From the NCBI GenBank assembly GCA_016647705.1, contig CM028336.1, positions 10,424,880-10,488,879 on the forward strand: a stretch of 64,000 bases of DNA, in the 5' to 3' direction. This stretch comes from Eucommia ulmoides. Its lineage: Eukaryota; Streptophyta; Magnoliopsida; Garryales; Eucommiaceae. The notes beneath the pieces were generated by a model that was not told where the DNA came from, did not search any database, and saw nothing but the letters and a program-made list of their open reading frames with translations. How positions within the stretch are numbered: the first letter of the stretch is position 1; every line of letters begins with the position of its first letter. Of this stretch, positions 12,099 through 23,739 are shown in pieces. The position numbers and the translations under genes were made by a program.

Positions 12099-12753
12099 AT
12101 AAATTTCGTCCACGAAATTTCGTTCAAATTAATAATAATTCAGAATCGCACCGCGTGGTTATGTTAGTCACACTCGATTCTAGAGCAATGGTTCTCTATG
12201 TAGGGTCCCATAACCGAAAGTCACCCATAATTCACCACCGTCAAAATCTTCTACATATTGTGATATTCTCATTCACAGTGGCCCACGTTATATCCAACAA
12301 CATACGAAAATGGTGCACTTTGGTCAGTAACACCTAACACAGATAACCAATTACCAAAGAATCGTATGTTTCTAAACGCTTCCGCTGCACTACTCTGATA
12401 AAAATAGCAATAAATAACAATATATCTTTAAAATATCATGGTAGTCTCACTGAATTGGGTCTATCTCAATTCCAACAGGTCTACGACCTCGATACTTTTC
12501 CTACTTGGCATGACTTTTCAAGTCCACTGTCATATCCTATAACCAACATCTACCAATTCCATCCAACATTTCAAGCCAACATATTCGCAACCAATAGTAT
12601 AGCCAATAGATAGCCCAAATTCCTAATGGACTCTCCCGTGAGATTAAAAATAACTACCTCCAATATTCACATTAAGCTTCCAATAATCCAATAAACTTTT
12701 TCATAAAATCGAACAATTCAAATTCCAAGTAATAATTTTTTCCGCAATACATC

Positions 12754-13030
12754 AAAAATACATAAATATTCACATAAATACGTCTCAAAACACCTAAATA
12801 CGTCAAAATCATATAAATACCCCTCAAAACACATAAATATCACTAAACCACATAAATACATATCAAATTACATAAATATGTCTCCACCACATCAATACGT
12901 ATTGAAACACATGAATACATAAGAATCACATAAATATGTGTCAATCCCGTAAATACATCTCAAAATACATAAATATATTTCAAACCACATAATTATCTAG
13001 AAACACATAAACATGTCACCAATACGTAAC
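12754..13030. repeat. Tandem array of about 20-bp units
   Basis: About fourteen degenerate repeats of a unit like CACATAAATACGTCTCAAAA inside element B. Spacing of the ACATAAATA core is about 18-22 bases. No coding role is evident. Confidence 0.75.
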
Positions 13031-13474
13031 ATAACGAGCTCAATACTGAATTCAATATTCACGTGAAATGTATATAAAAAATATTACATAAAATTCCAAC
13101 TCACATTTCTACAATACCAATTAAGCTCAAAAATTCAAATTAACATTTCAAAATAATAATTGGCTCCCGATAGTTCCACAATGACCCAACGCTCCGCTTC
13201 GACCAATTGTTAGTAATTGACCAATATCTATCCGAATTATTTTTACCGGTATATTGTCTTCGTAGTATAAAAGCATTTTATAGATCAAGTATTTTTATCC
13301 AAATCCATTTTTTTACTAAAATGTAGCCATACTGGGCAGTATCCAAATCTAAAAAAAAATATCACCGTAACAGAACAATCAAATTTAAATAAACCGGTTA
13401 ACTCACTTGTATATAATAAAATAACATACTTATTTGTCAGTCATATGATTGTTTTACCTCACGATCGGGAGTTA

Positions 13475-13845
13475 TCATATCCACTCTGTAGGACTTGCCT
13501 GACAGGTAACAACAACATATATAATATATACATAATATATTCACCTTGCAGGACTTGCTTGACAAGTAACAACATATATAATATATCCACCCTGCAGGAC
13601 TTACCTGACAGGTAATAATATATAATATATCCACCCTGCAGGATTTGCTTGACAGGTAACAACAGATATATAACATATATAATATAATATATTCACCTTG
13701 CAGGACTTACCTGACAGGTAATAATATATAATATATTCACTCTGTAAGACTTATCTGACAGCTAATAATATATATAATATATCCACCCTGCAGGACTTGC
13801 CTAACAAGTAATAATATATATTCACATCTCGCAGGACTGGCCCTT
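13475..13845. repeat. Tandem array of about 45-bp units
   Basis: Eight degenerate copies of CACCCTGCAGGACTTGCCTG followed by ACAGGTAA and an AT-rich spacer (ATATATAATATAT). Unit length varies about 42-60 bp through the spacer. Overlapping open frames cross it on the minus strand only because the unit has few stops. Confidence 0.82.
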
Positions 13846-14449
13846 CTAACGAGAAGACAACTATGGTATAACAGGATAATAAAAATTATTTTTCACCTTT
13901 AAAATTTTACTTGATCTATTAATCATCGTAAAACTGTTAATTTCCATCAACATTTTTTTTTCCACAATTTAATACGAAAATATAATTTCACGATTTATAT
14001 AAAAGACAATACACACCTTTAAATTAATATGTTCAATTTAGCGACAATTCTGATGGTCCACAAATAACACGGCACTCATCCAGGCTTATTGAACTTATTA
14101 TTGATAAGTTACATTAATCAACCGCTATCTAAGATATTAATATGTTCAAATTAATACAGTAGGGACCAAAGTGAAATAATGGTAATAACACATTGGTGCA
14201 AAGTGTCCAACCACGGGAAAAACATAATGGAGATGTCGATGCATATATATATTATTAACTCCACTGCCAGATATTAATACTTTTATCCACAACCACATAT
14301 TAGGAATTTGTCTACCATCACATATTAATATCAAATCAAATGCCCAATATTTCATTTATAAGAATCTAAGAATTTATCACTCAATCGAATAAATTTTACA
14401 ACAACAATGGTTTATACAAATATCACAAAGGACAACTTGATATCAAGTC

Positions 14450-14720
14450 CCAATTTTTTAAGTCAATTTTAATACTAACAAGTTAATATGATCAAATTAA
14501 AACTGTAGGGACCCAAAGTGAGATTTTAGTCAAACTTTAAGAGCATAAAGTGTCCAAAAATACAAAATGATCGTAAAGAACCAAATTGAAACCAAATGTA
14601 CAAATTGAAACTACAGGGACCAAAATATGCAATTTGGCTAACCAAAAGGGCCACATAGACACCCAAACATAATTTAGGGGCTAAGGATGTAATTTTTCAA
14701 AATGTAAAAAGGAATAGAAG
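14450..14720. repeat. 'Gggaccaaa' type repeat inside element B
   Basis: Carries AGGGACCCAAAGTG and later CAGGGACCAAAATATGCAATTTGGC, phrases shared with the ends of the repeat at 47130-48700. Probably an old MITE-like insertion or shared end sequence within element B. Confidence 0.35.
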
Positions 14721-14920
14721 CAGTAACATTAACCAAACGCCACTTTTCTTTCTTTTATTTATTTTTTTATTTTTTTTCTTTGGCGATTTTTAGTTTTAGC
14801 AATTTTTTTTTTTTTGCGATTTTTACTTTTATTTATTTTTTTTCACTTTTATTTCACGATTTCTACTAAAATTATGAATAATGGGTACCATAACCTAGTC
14901 TCAGGGTGGTCGCAAACCTA

Positions 14921-14933
14921 CTCTGATACTACC
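14921..14933 (-). other. Primer-binding site of element B
   Basis: CTCTGATACTACC on the plus strand is the reverse complement of GGTAGTATCAGAG, a Met-tRNA-type site touching the 5' LTR. It fixes the element's orientation as minus. Confidence 0.75.
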
Positions 14934-15802
14934 TGTAACAACCCGATTTTCCAGGACCGTTACACGGTTTCTCCCCTTGAAGAATTAACATTAAAATCGA
15001 TTGACCAAATTTTCATTCTATAAAATCTGGTAAATTTATAATACGATGGCGACAAGAGTTTAATAATTCGTTTTAATAAAAAATATTTTAATTTACAATG
15101 CGACGACGAAAATTATGATTATTGAATTTACTGATTACAGCAATAAATAATAAATACAAATATTACAATTTTAAATAGAAATTCACTAAAATTTATGTCG
15201 CCGTCTCACTCTCACCACCCTTACAATCAAACTGTGGGGTTGTAAGCCAACGCTCAGTAGAACTCCAACCCCTCTAATACGTGTATTTAATTAACACGAC
15301 AAATAAAACACATTAGCATGACTTTCACATAATTTTCACATATTCATATTTATTTCAAGCGAACTAACAACGATAAATTTTACTGACAAAAATAACGCAA
15401 ATCACCCAATAGACAAATTAAATACAAATATTAGAAGAGTTAGAAATTCTACCTGAAATTCGAAGCTGAAATTCGAACCGTAATATATTCTCGCTCAAAA
15501 GAAAATATTACTGTAACTTTTTGGTTGATCTCTAAATTGATAATTCATAATTCAGATTCTTATCATATCTATTATTACCCCTCTTCAAATAAAAAAAAAT
15601 ATTAATTATACCCTAAAACTCTTAAAAGTAAATTTTAAACAACTCAATAGTCCCAAAACTTCTAAAATCAATTTAAAATAAACATTTAACTCCAAAAATT
15701 ATCAAATATTATTTATACCATAAATTTGCAAAATATTCCCAAAAATATTAAACTTTTATATAAAATAATATTTTCAAGAATCTAAATTTTCAGGGTATTA
15801 CA
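14934..15802 (-). repeat. Right (5') LTR of element B
   Basis: 869 bp, TGTAACAACCCG to GGGTATTACA, matching 11103-12083 end to end. Confidence 0.88.
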
Positions 15803-15807
15803 GTAGT

Positions 15808-16173
15808 TACTGACTAAAAGAAGTGAGTAATGGTAAAAAGCAAGGCATATAGATTCGAAGTGAAAAACTATGATTCAGGACATTTAACACAAATCATACT
15901 TCAGATCACAGAGTCAATTATCTTTCATTTCCTCATCTATCGTAGGAGTATAAATACGAGAACAGTCAGCACAACACATTCAAACATAGGAGGATCCTTC
16001 GAGGGTAACTCAGAATTATTTGTAAGCCTTTAATTTTATGTCATTTGCTTTCATTGTATCTCTTCTATCTCTTAAACTCCTTTAATTTTCATATATATTC
16101 ACTTTTACTATCAATTTACTTTCAATGCACTGACTCTCCCTTACACTTTTATTTTACTATCATTTGCATTTTA
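15808..16173. other. Non-coding flank with a TATA-like site
   Basis: Continues the target split by element B. AGTATAAATACGAG near 15948-15961 looks like a TATA box, followed by an AC-rich stretch as in some LTRs or pararetrovirus promoters. No gene or second repeat copy confirms this. Confidence 0.3.
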
Positions 16174-16437
16174 GGATTAATTATATTTCACCCCTCTGTG
16201 ATTAGGTTATTTTGCACTTTGTCCCCCTGTAGTATTTTCGTTATCACTTTGCCCCTGTGGTTAGGCATTGTTGTATTTTATCCCTTAATGTAGACCTAAT
16301 TACAGGAGACAAAGTGTTGTCAAGAAGGGTAAAGTGCAACAAAGGCTTAACCACATGGAATAAAGTAGTGACGAGAATACTACAGAGAGCTAAAGTACAA
16401 ACGGCATAACCACAGGAGGGTATAGTATAATTAACCC
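16174..16437. mobile_element. Foldback MITE-like element
   Basis: Two arms of about 120 bp in inverted orientation. The left reads GGATTAATTATATTTCACCC with later CCCCCTGTAGTATTTTCGTT; the right, reverse complemented, reads GGGTTAATTATACTATACCC with CTCTGTAGTATTCTCGTC. A short spacer near 16290-16310 would form the loop. No coding capacity. This 'cccctgtggtt' type of foldback repeat is common in plant genomes; I cannot assign a superfamily. Confidence 0.75.
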
Positions 16438-16604
16438 AATTTTTTATGCAGATATCTATCTTTTAATTTCTTTATTTTACTGTCAAATATATTTTCACTT
16501 AAATCCCTATCCCTTAACTCTTTAAATACTTGCACTTTATCTATTTTTATGGGAATATTATAACTTACTCGATTGTTTCCTCGTCCACTCGTGGTTTCAT
16601 CCCA

Positions 16605-17115
16605 CATTTAACCTTTTGAGTTTTTTGTCTTTTATCCCCCTTATACTTTGGTCTTGTTTCATTTTAATCCCTTATTTAAAAATCTACACTTCACCCCTTT
16701 CTAATCTTGAATAAAGTGAAAGCTCACATTTTATTCAAAAAATATAAAATAAATTAATTTTCTTTTAGTTTTATTCAAATTTAATATTTAAAGGCAATAT
16801 AAAGAAGAAAAAAAAACAAACTACTTTTTCTCTCTTTAATTCTCTTTTTCTCTCTATTTTTTTTTTTGTTTTCAATAAAGACGTACATAATAAAATAAAA
16901 GGTAGTTTTGTCCATTTTATATAAATTTTGGATGGAAATTTTAATTTCACAATTTTTTAGCATATTTTGTTTCGTTAAACAAAAAAAAAAAGGGTTAACT
17001 TTGAGATTTATTATATTTGGAAGGGGATAAAATGTGAGTTTTTAAAGTAGAGGAAACAAAATAAAATAAAATAAAATAAAGCAGAGTACAAGTAGGTAAA
17101 AGGCAATTAACCCCA
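16605..17115. mobile_element. Second foldback element (imperfect)
   Basis: Left arm near 16605-16705 (TTTTATCCCCCTTATACTTTGG, shortened here as TTTATCCCCCTTATACTT) pairs imperfectly with the right arm near 17010-17115, whose complement reads GGGGTTAATTGCCTTTTACC and then TTTATCCCCTTCC. Central part is very AT-rich. Related in style to the element at 56610-57050. Confidence 0.55.
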
Positions 17116-18057
17116 ACTTTTTCCATTTAATTGTTTCAAAAGATCCAATATTTTTCTTAAAAAATTCCTCTTGATTGAGACAGAGAGTGTTTTCATATCA
17201 CCTGATCTTGGATCATCTACAGAACAACTATTTTTTAAAATAATTGTTTTTATAAACAGAAAGTGTTTGTGACAGAACAATTATTTTTTAAAACAGTTGT
17301 TTTTATAAACAGAAAGTGTTGGTGACATGCCAAAGTAAAAAAATGAAACTCTCATTACCAAAGAATACAAACCAGGCACACAAACATGGCCTAAGGTAAA
17401 TTTTGCCAAAGAAAATGTATGTTCTTCACTCTCAAATGAGGCAAAATCTTTCGAGGGCTATAATCTATGTGTATTTTTAGAGCCTATGAAGAAATTTGAG
17501 TCCTATATTTTGAAATTTAGCACTTGGGCTTCAATTTTTCTTCCTCAATCTAGTAAATTGGGCCCTGAAATTGAATCATAGACCCTTGTTTTAGACTGTA
17601 TTATCTAACACAAATTGTGGAGTTCTTAGTAGATTGGGCTTTAACCTAAAGTCCAAAATTAAAACTAGCCTTATAGAAGACTTCAGGTGGGACCAACATA
17701 TAAGGGCCCGTTTGGTGGCCCTTCAATAATATTTTTCAATTTATCAATGTATAAATATTTACAGTTTAGTATTTGGTTGTAATTATTAAAAATATTTTAA
17801 ATTAATTAACTATTTTACTTTTAATTGAGATGTTATTTTCTCGTATGATAAGAATAAAATATAACTAAATCCTTCGGTTTCGTGTCAAATAGGAAGAATT
17901 AGAAGACTCCACCTTTGAAAAATGCCTACACCTAATGGATTAAGTCGTTCTCATTTTCTTATTGATCCATCACGCAAAAGGTGTGTTGTTAGAGTGAGTG
18001 CGCTTGACTCATCATTTAGAAAATCAAGGCTCTAGGCTCCGCTCCTTCAACTTGGAG
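17116..18057. other. Non-coding DNA with a 53-bp tandem duplication
   Basis: No gene recognised. 17221-17273 and 17274-17326 are near-identical 53-bp copies. GGGCCCGTTTGGTGGCC at about 17704 resembles the common 'gggcccgtttggt' terminus of plant MITEs, but its partner end was not found. Confidence 0.45.
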
Positions 18058-18601
18058 TAGGGGTGGGCAGCAAGTGGATTAGGGCGGGTTGAGTTAATTT
18101 GAACCGTGGACCACCCAATGATGCGCGGGTTGAGGCGAGTTAGATTGTGCGGGTTAGTTAGTTTAAACCGTGGGCTACCCAATAATGTACAGGTTGAGCC
18201 TATTTTCGAGTTAGGCTAATTAGAACAATAGATTGCTCTTGAAATATAATAAATGTTGCTAAAAAAAGAAAACTATTACATTACAAAAACTTGTAGAAAA
18301 ATTGCGACAAAATTATAGTAACACACATAAAAAAAATATAATGTAATTTTTAAGCCATCACAGAAATAAAATTAAAAAAAATTACAAACATAAGTAATAA
18401 AGTTTAAAACGACATCGTTTTGTGTCTACTCGGGCAGACGGGATGAACCCGTAAGAACATGGGTCAAATCGTAACCCGTCCATACATGTGCGGGTTTCAA
18501 GATTTAACACCCACGCAATGCGTGAGTTAGTATTGGGCGATTTTTTTGTGGTACGGGTTTGGTGGTTTGGGCGGATTGACCAAATCTGTTACACACCCCT
18601 A
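18058..18601. mobile_element. hAT-like MITE, copy 1
   Basis: 544 bp bounded by TAGGGGTGGGC and, at the right, the inverted CACACCCCTA. Flanks ACTTGGAG (18050-18057) and AAATGGAG (18602-18609) match at 6 of 8 bases, fitting a worn 8-bp hAT target duplication. The interior repeats phrases such as CGGGTTGAG and ACCACCCAAT(A/G)ATG. No transposase frame. A second member lies at 38967-39558. Confidence 0.75.
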
Positions 18602-18609
18602 AAATGGAG

Positions 18610-19353
18610 TGATAGGCCAATAATTGTCATCTCTCAAAATAATATAACAATTTTATTTTTCTTTGTTCAAATAAATAATATATAAATTTGATTGAAAAAT
18701 AAATTTATATATATATAATTTATTATAAATAAGATAATCCATAAAATAAAATAATTTAGACAAGAATTTGGTTAATGTCCCTAACTCAAATCAACTCAAA
18801 AATTTTAGAATTGATGTTTGGGAATGCGTTTGGTAAACACAAAACTCAATCCAATTCAACCCAAAAAATAAGAATTGATTCTCAAAATCCTAAACAAAGG
18901 ATAAACAAAAAAAAAACTTTTTTTTTTTTTTTTGGTGCCCAAAAAACTCAACCATGCCATGAGGACACATTTGGCATTTTTGAAATTGTTTACTGAGTCC
19001 CCGTTCAACTTTGTTAGCCTCATTTTTATTGTATTTTCTTTATCATTTTCTAATCTCTTCGTTCCATCGGTTGTCGTTCTCCTCCTACCCATGCCATAAG
19101 ACGGTGTTCGAAATCGTTTATACCCCTCGCCATGTCTTCACCGTTTTCGTCCGACTTCGCCGTCCACCTCATCCTTGCCATCGTTTTCGCCGAACTCGTC
19201 ACCGTCTCCTTCCTCGTACTCGCCATCGAACACATCGAATAGATCGAAATCATTCCTCCTCCTTGCCATTGCTCAAATCAATCCCAACCCATCAAATAGA
19301 TCGAACAGGGTTTCGAAGCTCAATTCGAACAGATTTCGATTTCGATTTCATTG
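18610..19353. other. Unclassified, partly GC-rich stretch
   Basis: AT-rich up to about 18990, including a poly-A/poly-T pair near 18907-18930. It is then C-rich to 19350 with open frames on both strands (19011-19382, 19175-19468) whose predicted peptides are low-complexity Arg/Ser/Pro/His and match no family I know. I treat these as chance frames in a repeat. Confidence 0.35.
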
Positions 19354-19690
19354 CTCAAATCGATTTAGGGTTTGGTTCTTGATTTGGTTTAGGGTTTCAA
19401 TTTCGATTTTGTTACTAAAATCGATCACGAAATCAATTTCAACTTGCTCAAATCGATTTAGGGTTTGATTCTTGAATTTGGCTTGGGGTTTCAATTTCGA
19501 TTTTGTTACTAAAATCGATCACGAAATCAATTTCAACTTGCTCAAATCGATTTAGGGTTTGATTCTTGAATTTGGCTTAGGGTTCGATTTTAATTTCGTT
19601 ACTGAAATCGATCACGAAATCAATTTCGATTTCATTGCTCAAATTGATTTAAGTTTTGGTTTTTGATTTTGGTTTAAGGTTCATTATGGA
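19354..19690. repeat. 94-bp tandem repeat
   Basis: The phrase CTCAAATCGATTTAGGGTTT recurs at 19354, 19447, 19541 and, degenerate, 19638, giving periods of 93, 94 and 97 bp. Each unit contains ATCGATCACGAAATCAATTT, so it is rich in GAT/ATC. Three full units plus a decayed one. Confidence 0.85.
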
Positions 19691-20600
19691 TTTTGGTTTA
19701 GAGTTCATTCTTAATTTCTCAATGATTTCTTGGTGAATTTGGTGATTAAAACACTTGATGTTCAATTGGGTTTTGCATTTTGGAGTATGAATCTTGTGAA
19801 ATTGGTGATTTCTTAGCAAAGAATTGATTTCTGATATAAAAGTTTGTTTATTTTTGAGTTTAAGCTGGTATATCTATTTATTTTCGATTTTTGAAGGTCA
19901 TTTCATCTTCTTTTTTTTTAACTGAATTTCATGGAATAATTGGTTCTTTTGATTTGGGGGGTTTGATTGTTGAAATAAATTCTAAGATAATATCATTACC
20001 AAACGCGTTTCTGTTTTCAGGACAATTTTTTTTTTTTTATTGTTACCAACCGCAATTCTATTTCCAATAGAAAACAAAATTCTCAACTCAACTCGACTCA
20101 TCCCAATTAGATTGAGAAAAGGGAGAATACTAACCAAATGCCACCTAAATATTTATATTTGGATAATATTTTAGTGTTGATTAGTTGTGGAATAAGAAAA
20201 AGAATACCTTAAAATGTACGCGTAGGTTTCCCTTTGCTATGGAATAATAGGCTTAGATTGTCCTTTCGAATAAATTTATAATTATTGATAATACAAAAAT
20301 TTGAATTTATCTAGTTAATATTAATTAAAAATAAAATTTATATTTGATATCAAAATTAATATTTAAAATATTGATAAGAATTTAAAAAATAAAAATAAAT
20401 TGGTAATAAATAAAAATATTTAATAATAATTTAAAAAGCATAATAAAATTTTGAAATGTTGTGATTTTTAATATTTTTGTTATGCACCTTTTTAAAAAAA
20501 ATATTTTTAAAAAGAAAATGAAGATTCATTATTTAATTTTGATATTCTTAAACTATGGTTTTTATAAATAAACAAATAAATCTTTATTCATCTAAATAAC
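19691..20600. other. AT-rich non-coding DNA
   Basis: No gene, repeat boundary or RNA gene that I can support; stop codons are dense in all frames. Confidence 0.4.
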
Positions 20601-21650
20601 ATCTAATTTTCTCTATACTTGTATCATATTTGTCTCTCTATGTGTTTCTCTTTCTCTATATTTCGGCTCTTTCCCCCACCAACCACAACCATCACCTGTT
20701 GGAACTCCACACCATCGACAAGCTCCACACCACCGTTGGCTCTACCACAAATACCACCATGCCATGCCTTATCTCTCTCTATCTCTCTCTCTCTCCAAAA
20801 CACAACCACCACCAAATTTGGTAATGGCGGCCCAGATTTGGCCGAAACTGGGCATTTTTTTAAGCTCTGATTTTAAATTTTTTAAAAAATAATTCTGGTT
20901 TAATTTGTTGTTTGATTTGTTCTGATCTACGTCGAAATGATTTTTTATTTTTTTTTTGTATTTTTAATTGTATAATTTTGATATTTGTAGTATATTTGTT
21001 TATTATATGTTGTTGTAGCATTGATGGTGGTAGTGATATTGAATATTTGAGGTTATTTGAATATTCGCTATGGTGGTAACGATGTTAGCAAATATTTGTT
21101 GTTGTGATGATGATAATAACGAATATTTGTTGTGGTAATGGTGGTGATGAGAAATATTTATTTTGGTGATGGTAGTGATATCAAGTACTTGTTCTGATAG
21201 TGGTAGTGGTGGTGATACCAAGTATTTGTTGCGGTGATGATAGTATTAGGAATGTTTGTTGTGGGGGTGATAGTGGTGGTACCGAATAATTAATCTGGAG
21301 GTTGGGGTGATAGCAAATATTTATTGTTGTGGTGATATGAATATTTGTTGTGATGGTAGTGGTATTAGGAATGTTTGTTGTGGTGATAGTAAATGTTTGT
21401 ATTGATGGTGATTAATTTGATATGACGATCGATGATGGTTATGGTAGTAGTAAAATTTGTGGTGGCGATTAATATTTATTGAGTGATGAATGGTTGTTGT
21501 TGATAGATTGGTGGTAGCCGTTAGTCGTGGTGGGGGACGGTAATTTTGATGCAATGACAAGTGTGTTTAGCGGTGGTAATGATAATGAATGGTTGTTAAA
21601 GTTGTATCAATGATAGTGAATGTGGTGTTTAGTTTTTATCATTAAAAAAT
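20601..21650. repeat. Minisatellite-bearing repeat (GGTGAT / AATATTTGTTG)
   Basis: From about 21003 to 21620 the strand is an irregular array of units like GATAGCGAATATTTGTTGTG and GGTGATGGTGGT, about 25-40 bp each. It is preceded by a C/T-rich stretch (20620-20830) and a poly-T/AT zone. Open frames on both strands here are low-complexity artefacts. The region at 47280-47760 carries the same units in inverted orientation, so this is a dispersed family. Confidence 0.65.
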
Positions 21651-22634
21651 GAGAAGTATATTTGTCATGAAAAATCATATATTTTGAGAATTGATATTTA
21701 AAAAAAATAAAAAAACGAGAATAATTTTATTTTAATGTGTGGATTTGGGACCAAATTACCCAAATAAAAATTAGAAAGAGTTGGCATGTCACTTGGGGCC
21801 AAAGTATTAGGAAACCGTTCATTTTGCTTTGCTTTATTTATGTTTTGTCTTTTTCTTTTGCTTTGTTCCAAAGTAGGACCCTATTCTATATTGTTTTGTT
21901 TGTAAATTTAAATATTTTTGATTCATATTTTTTCTTTAAAAAAAGTAATATACGTTTTTTGCGAATTACTTTTACATTATAAATATATTCGTAATTTTTT
22001 TATGGAATTAAAAATATTAAAGAAATATATAAAATGAAGAAAATAATATTATTGTTTAAATAATAATAAAAAAAAAAAACTTGCTAGTCTAATGTTCTTA
22101 TTTTTTTTTTTTTTACATATATTATAGGAATTAGTTCAACTTTAAATACATATTTACTAGTTACAAGTCTACGGATGTCTAATGTTTTTATGAGTCCAAT
22201 GCAATTGTAGGTTTGACGGATGCACTAATCAATAGTTAAATGACAAATCGTATTGCTGCCCGCGACCGAGACAAATTTAAATGCTAATAATTAAATAATT
22301 AAAAAAGTATTATTTTTATAAAAAAAAATGGAGAGAGTAGTGGCTCTTGGCACTAGGGAATTATGATGCTCTATCGTGTGAATTTTGTGCGGTTATTCGA
22401 TCCAAAAAATGGAAATAAATTTAAATTTTTTATTTATTAAATAATTCATTCATTAAATTCACCTAATAAAATAAAGAATTTACAGTTGGTCAATAGTTTC
22501 AATTAGACGGTTTAATTCATAATTTATACTATTTTAATTTTAATTCAAATATAAATCTTTTTATTATATTTTATTTTATGTTTTAATCCAGTGATCAATG
22601 TTCCCTTATATTTCTAGTAAAATATTTTCAATTA
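21651..22634. other. AT-rich non-coding DNA
   Basis: Contains GGGACCAAATTACCC near 21748, a phrase also at the edge of the related repeat near 48660. Otherwise homopolymer A/T runs and no supportable gene. Confidence 0.35.
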
Positions 22635-22989
22635 GAGCAATTCTAACAGGATGACGATTCATCTAGCCAAATTCATTAAGTGCCAATTTGCCTAACCAAA
22701 TCCAAAACAATCAACTCCAATTCAAGAGTCATTTGAAGAGACAATTTGTCTATACTCCAAAAGCAAAGACAAATTTGGAGAGTGTTGATACTCTAGGTAA
22801 AAAAAAATGAATCTTAGATTCTTGATAGTTAATGATCAAGAGTAAGATATTTGAAGGTTTGGAAAGGGTTGTCTAAGTAAATGTCTATTTGGGTTGGAGT
22901 AAAAACATGTTTTCAAGTAAGAAAAATACTATTCAGAGACATTTGATTAATTTGGTTAATTCAAATGCCTATTGCGATTGGAGTTGCTC
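22635..22989. mobile_element. Harbinger/Tourist-like MITE
   Basis: 355 bp with ends GAGCAATTCTAAC and GATTGGAGTTGCTC, an imperfect inverted repeat (GAGCAAYTCYAA). It is flanked on both sides by TTA (22632-22634 and 22990-22992), the 3-bp target duplication used by PIF/Harbinger elements. Internal halves also pair loosely. No transposase. Confidence 0.65.
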
Positions 22990-22992
22990 TTA

Positions 22993-23739
22993 AGGTTTAC
23001 ATTGCCAGACTCCATCGTTGCCTACCGCCGTCACGATATTAGACCTTAGGCTTCTGGTTGTCGGAGTCTGGCCACCGCTTGCTGTTTTTTTACCATATTT
23101 TCGAGTTATATGTGACTATTTTTTTTTTGTATTTTTTAGTTACATTAATGTTATTTTTCGATGATCAGCAATCGAAAAATTAGTTGAATGTAACAAAACA
23201 AATATAATAATAAATATTAAAACAATAGTAATGTAACTGGAAAAAAAAAATCACTAACCAAAGTTTTGACGACTACTAATTGACGGTGGTTGAAATATGA
23301 TAGTTAGAGTTTGATGACTGGTGGTGATAGAACGAGGATGGGTAACGCAATCTTAATTAAAATATTAATACGCATTGACCGAATCTAATAATAATTTTCC
23401 CTATATCATCTGTATCATTGTGTGTTTAACTGAATTACTTTTTTTTTTTTTTTTTTAATTTCTTTGGGTAAATCATAAAAATAAAATTATTTGAATAGTA
23501 GAATAATGGAGAGAAGCACATGGTCACCGCGTGCTACGTCTCGCTCACGCAACCTTTTTCATGGAGAGCGCTCCGTAGCAAAATCCGCCACTAAATCGGC
23601 TTTGGGCCTCACCTGGCCCACGGGCCACGGGAGCGGGGTACAACTTTTTGGGCATGTGTCAAAAGTCAGGGGTAATTTTGGAATTATATTTCTGATTTTT
23701 CTGGTGAATGAGGTGTTTCCATATGTATATTCTAGACCA
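22993..23739. other. Non-coding DNA with a GC-rich patch
   Basis: 23510-23690 is unusually GC-rich for the area (GGCCCACGGGCCACGGGAGC). It carries an open frame, 23491-23799, that runs into the SINE and has no recognised domain. It may be a gene or promoter scrap; I do not call a gene. Confidence 0.3.

Larger units (their letters stand above)
11103..15802 (-). mobile_element. Coding-free LTR element (LARD-like), element B
   Basis: 4.7-kb LTR element bounded by a perfect 5-bp TSD, GTAGT (11098-11102 and 15803-15807). It lies on the minus strand: GGTAGTATCAGAG (complement of 14921-14933), a Met-tRNA-type primer site, abuts the right LTR, and a purine tract abuts the left one. The roughly 2.85 kb between the LTRs shows no gag or pol motif on either strand. 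It holds two tandem arrays instead. Long LTRs plus a long non-coding interior fit the large retrotransposon derivative (LARD) class, which depends on another element's proteins. LTRs differ by roughly 8% by eye, so it is moderately old. Confidence 0.85.

Noticed and set aside
13437-13676. Overlapping open frames across the 45-bp array
   Set aside because: Open in more than one frame because the repeat unit has few stops; peptides are unit translations with no domain.
15948-15961. TATA-like site as a pararetrovirus promoter
   Set aside because: No caulimovirus movement protein, coat protein or RT on either side of the element B insertion.
19011-19468. Two open frames in the C-rich stretch
   Set aside because: Low-complexity Arg/Ser/His/Pro content, overlap in two frames, no recognised family, and they run into the tandem repeat.
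20619-20870. Frames on both strands in a C/T-rich block
   Set aside because: Composition artefact of CTCTCT and CCACCA runs, part of a repeat also present in inverted form near 48 kb.
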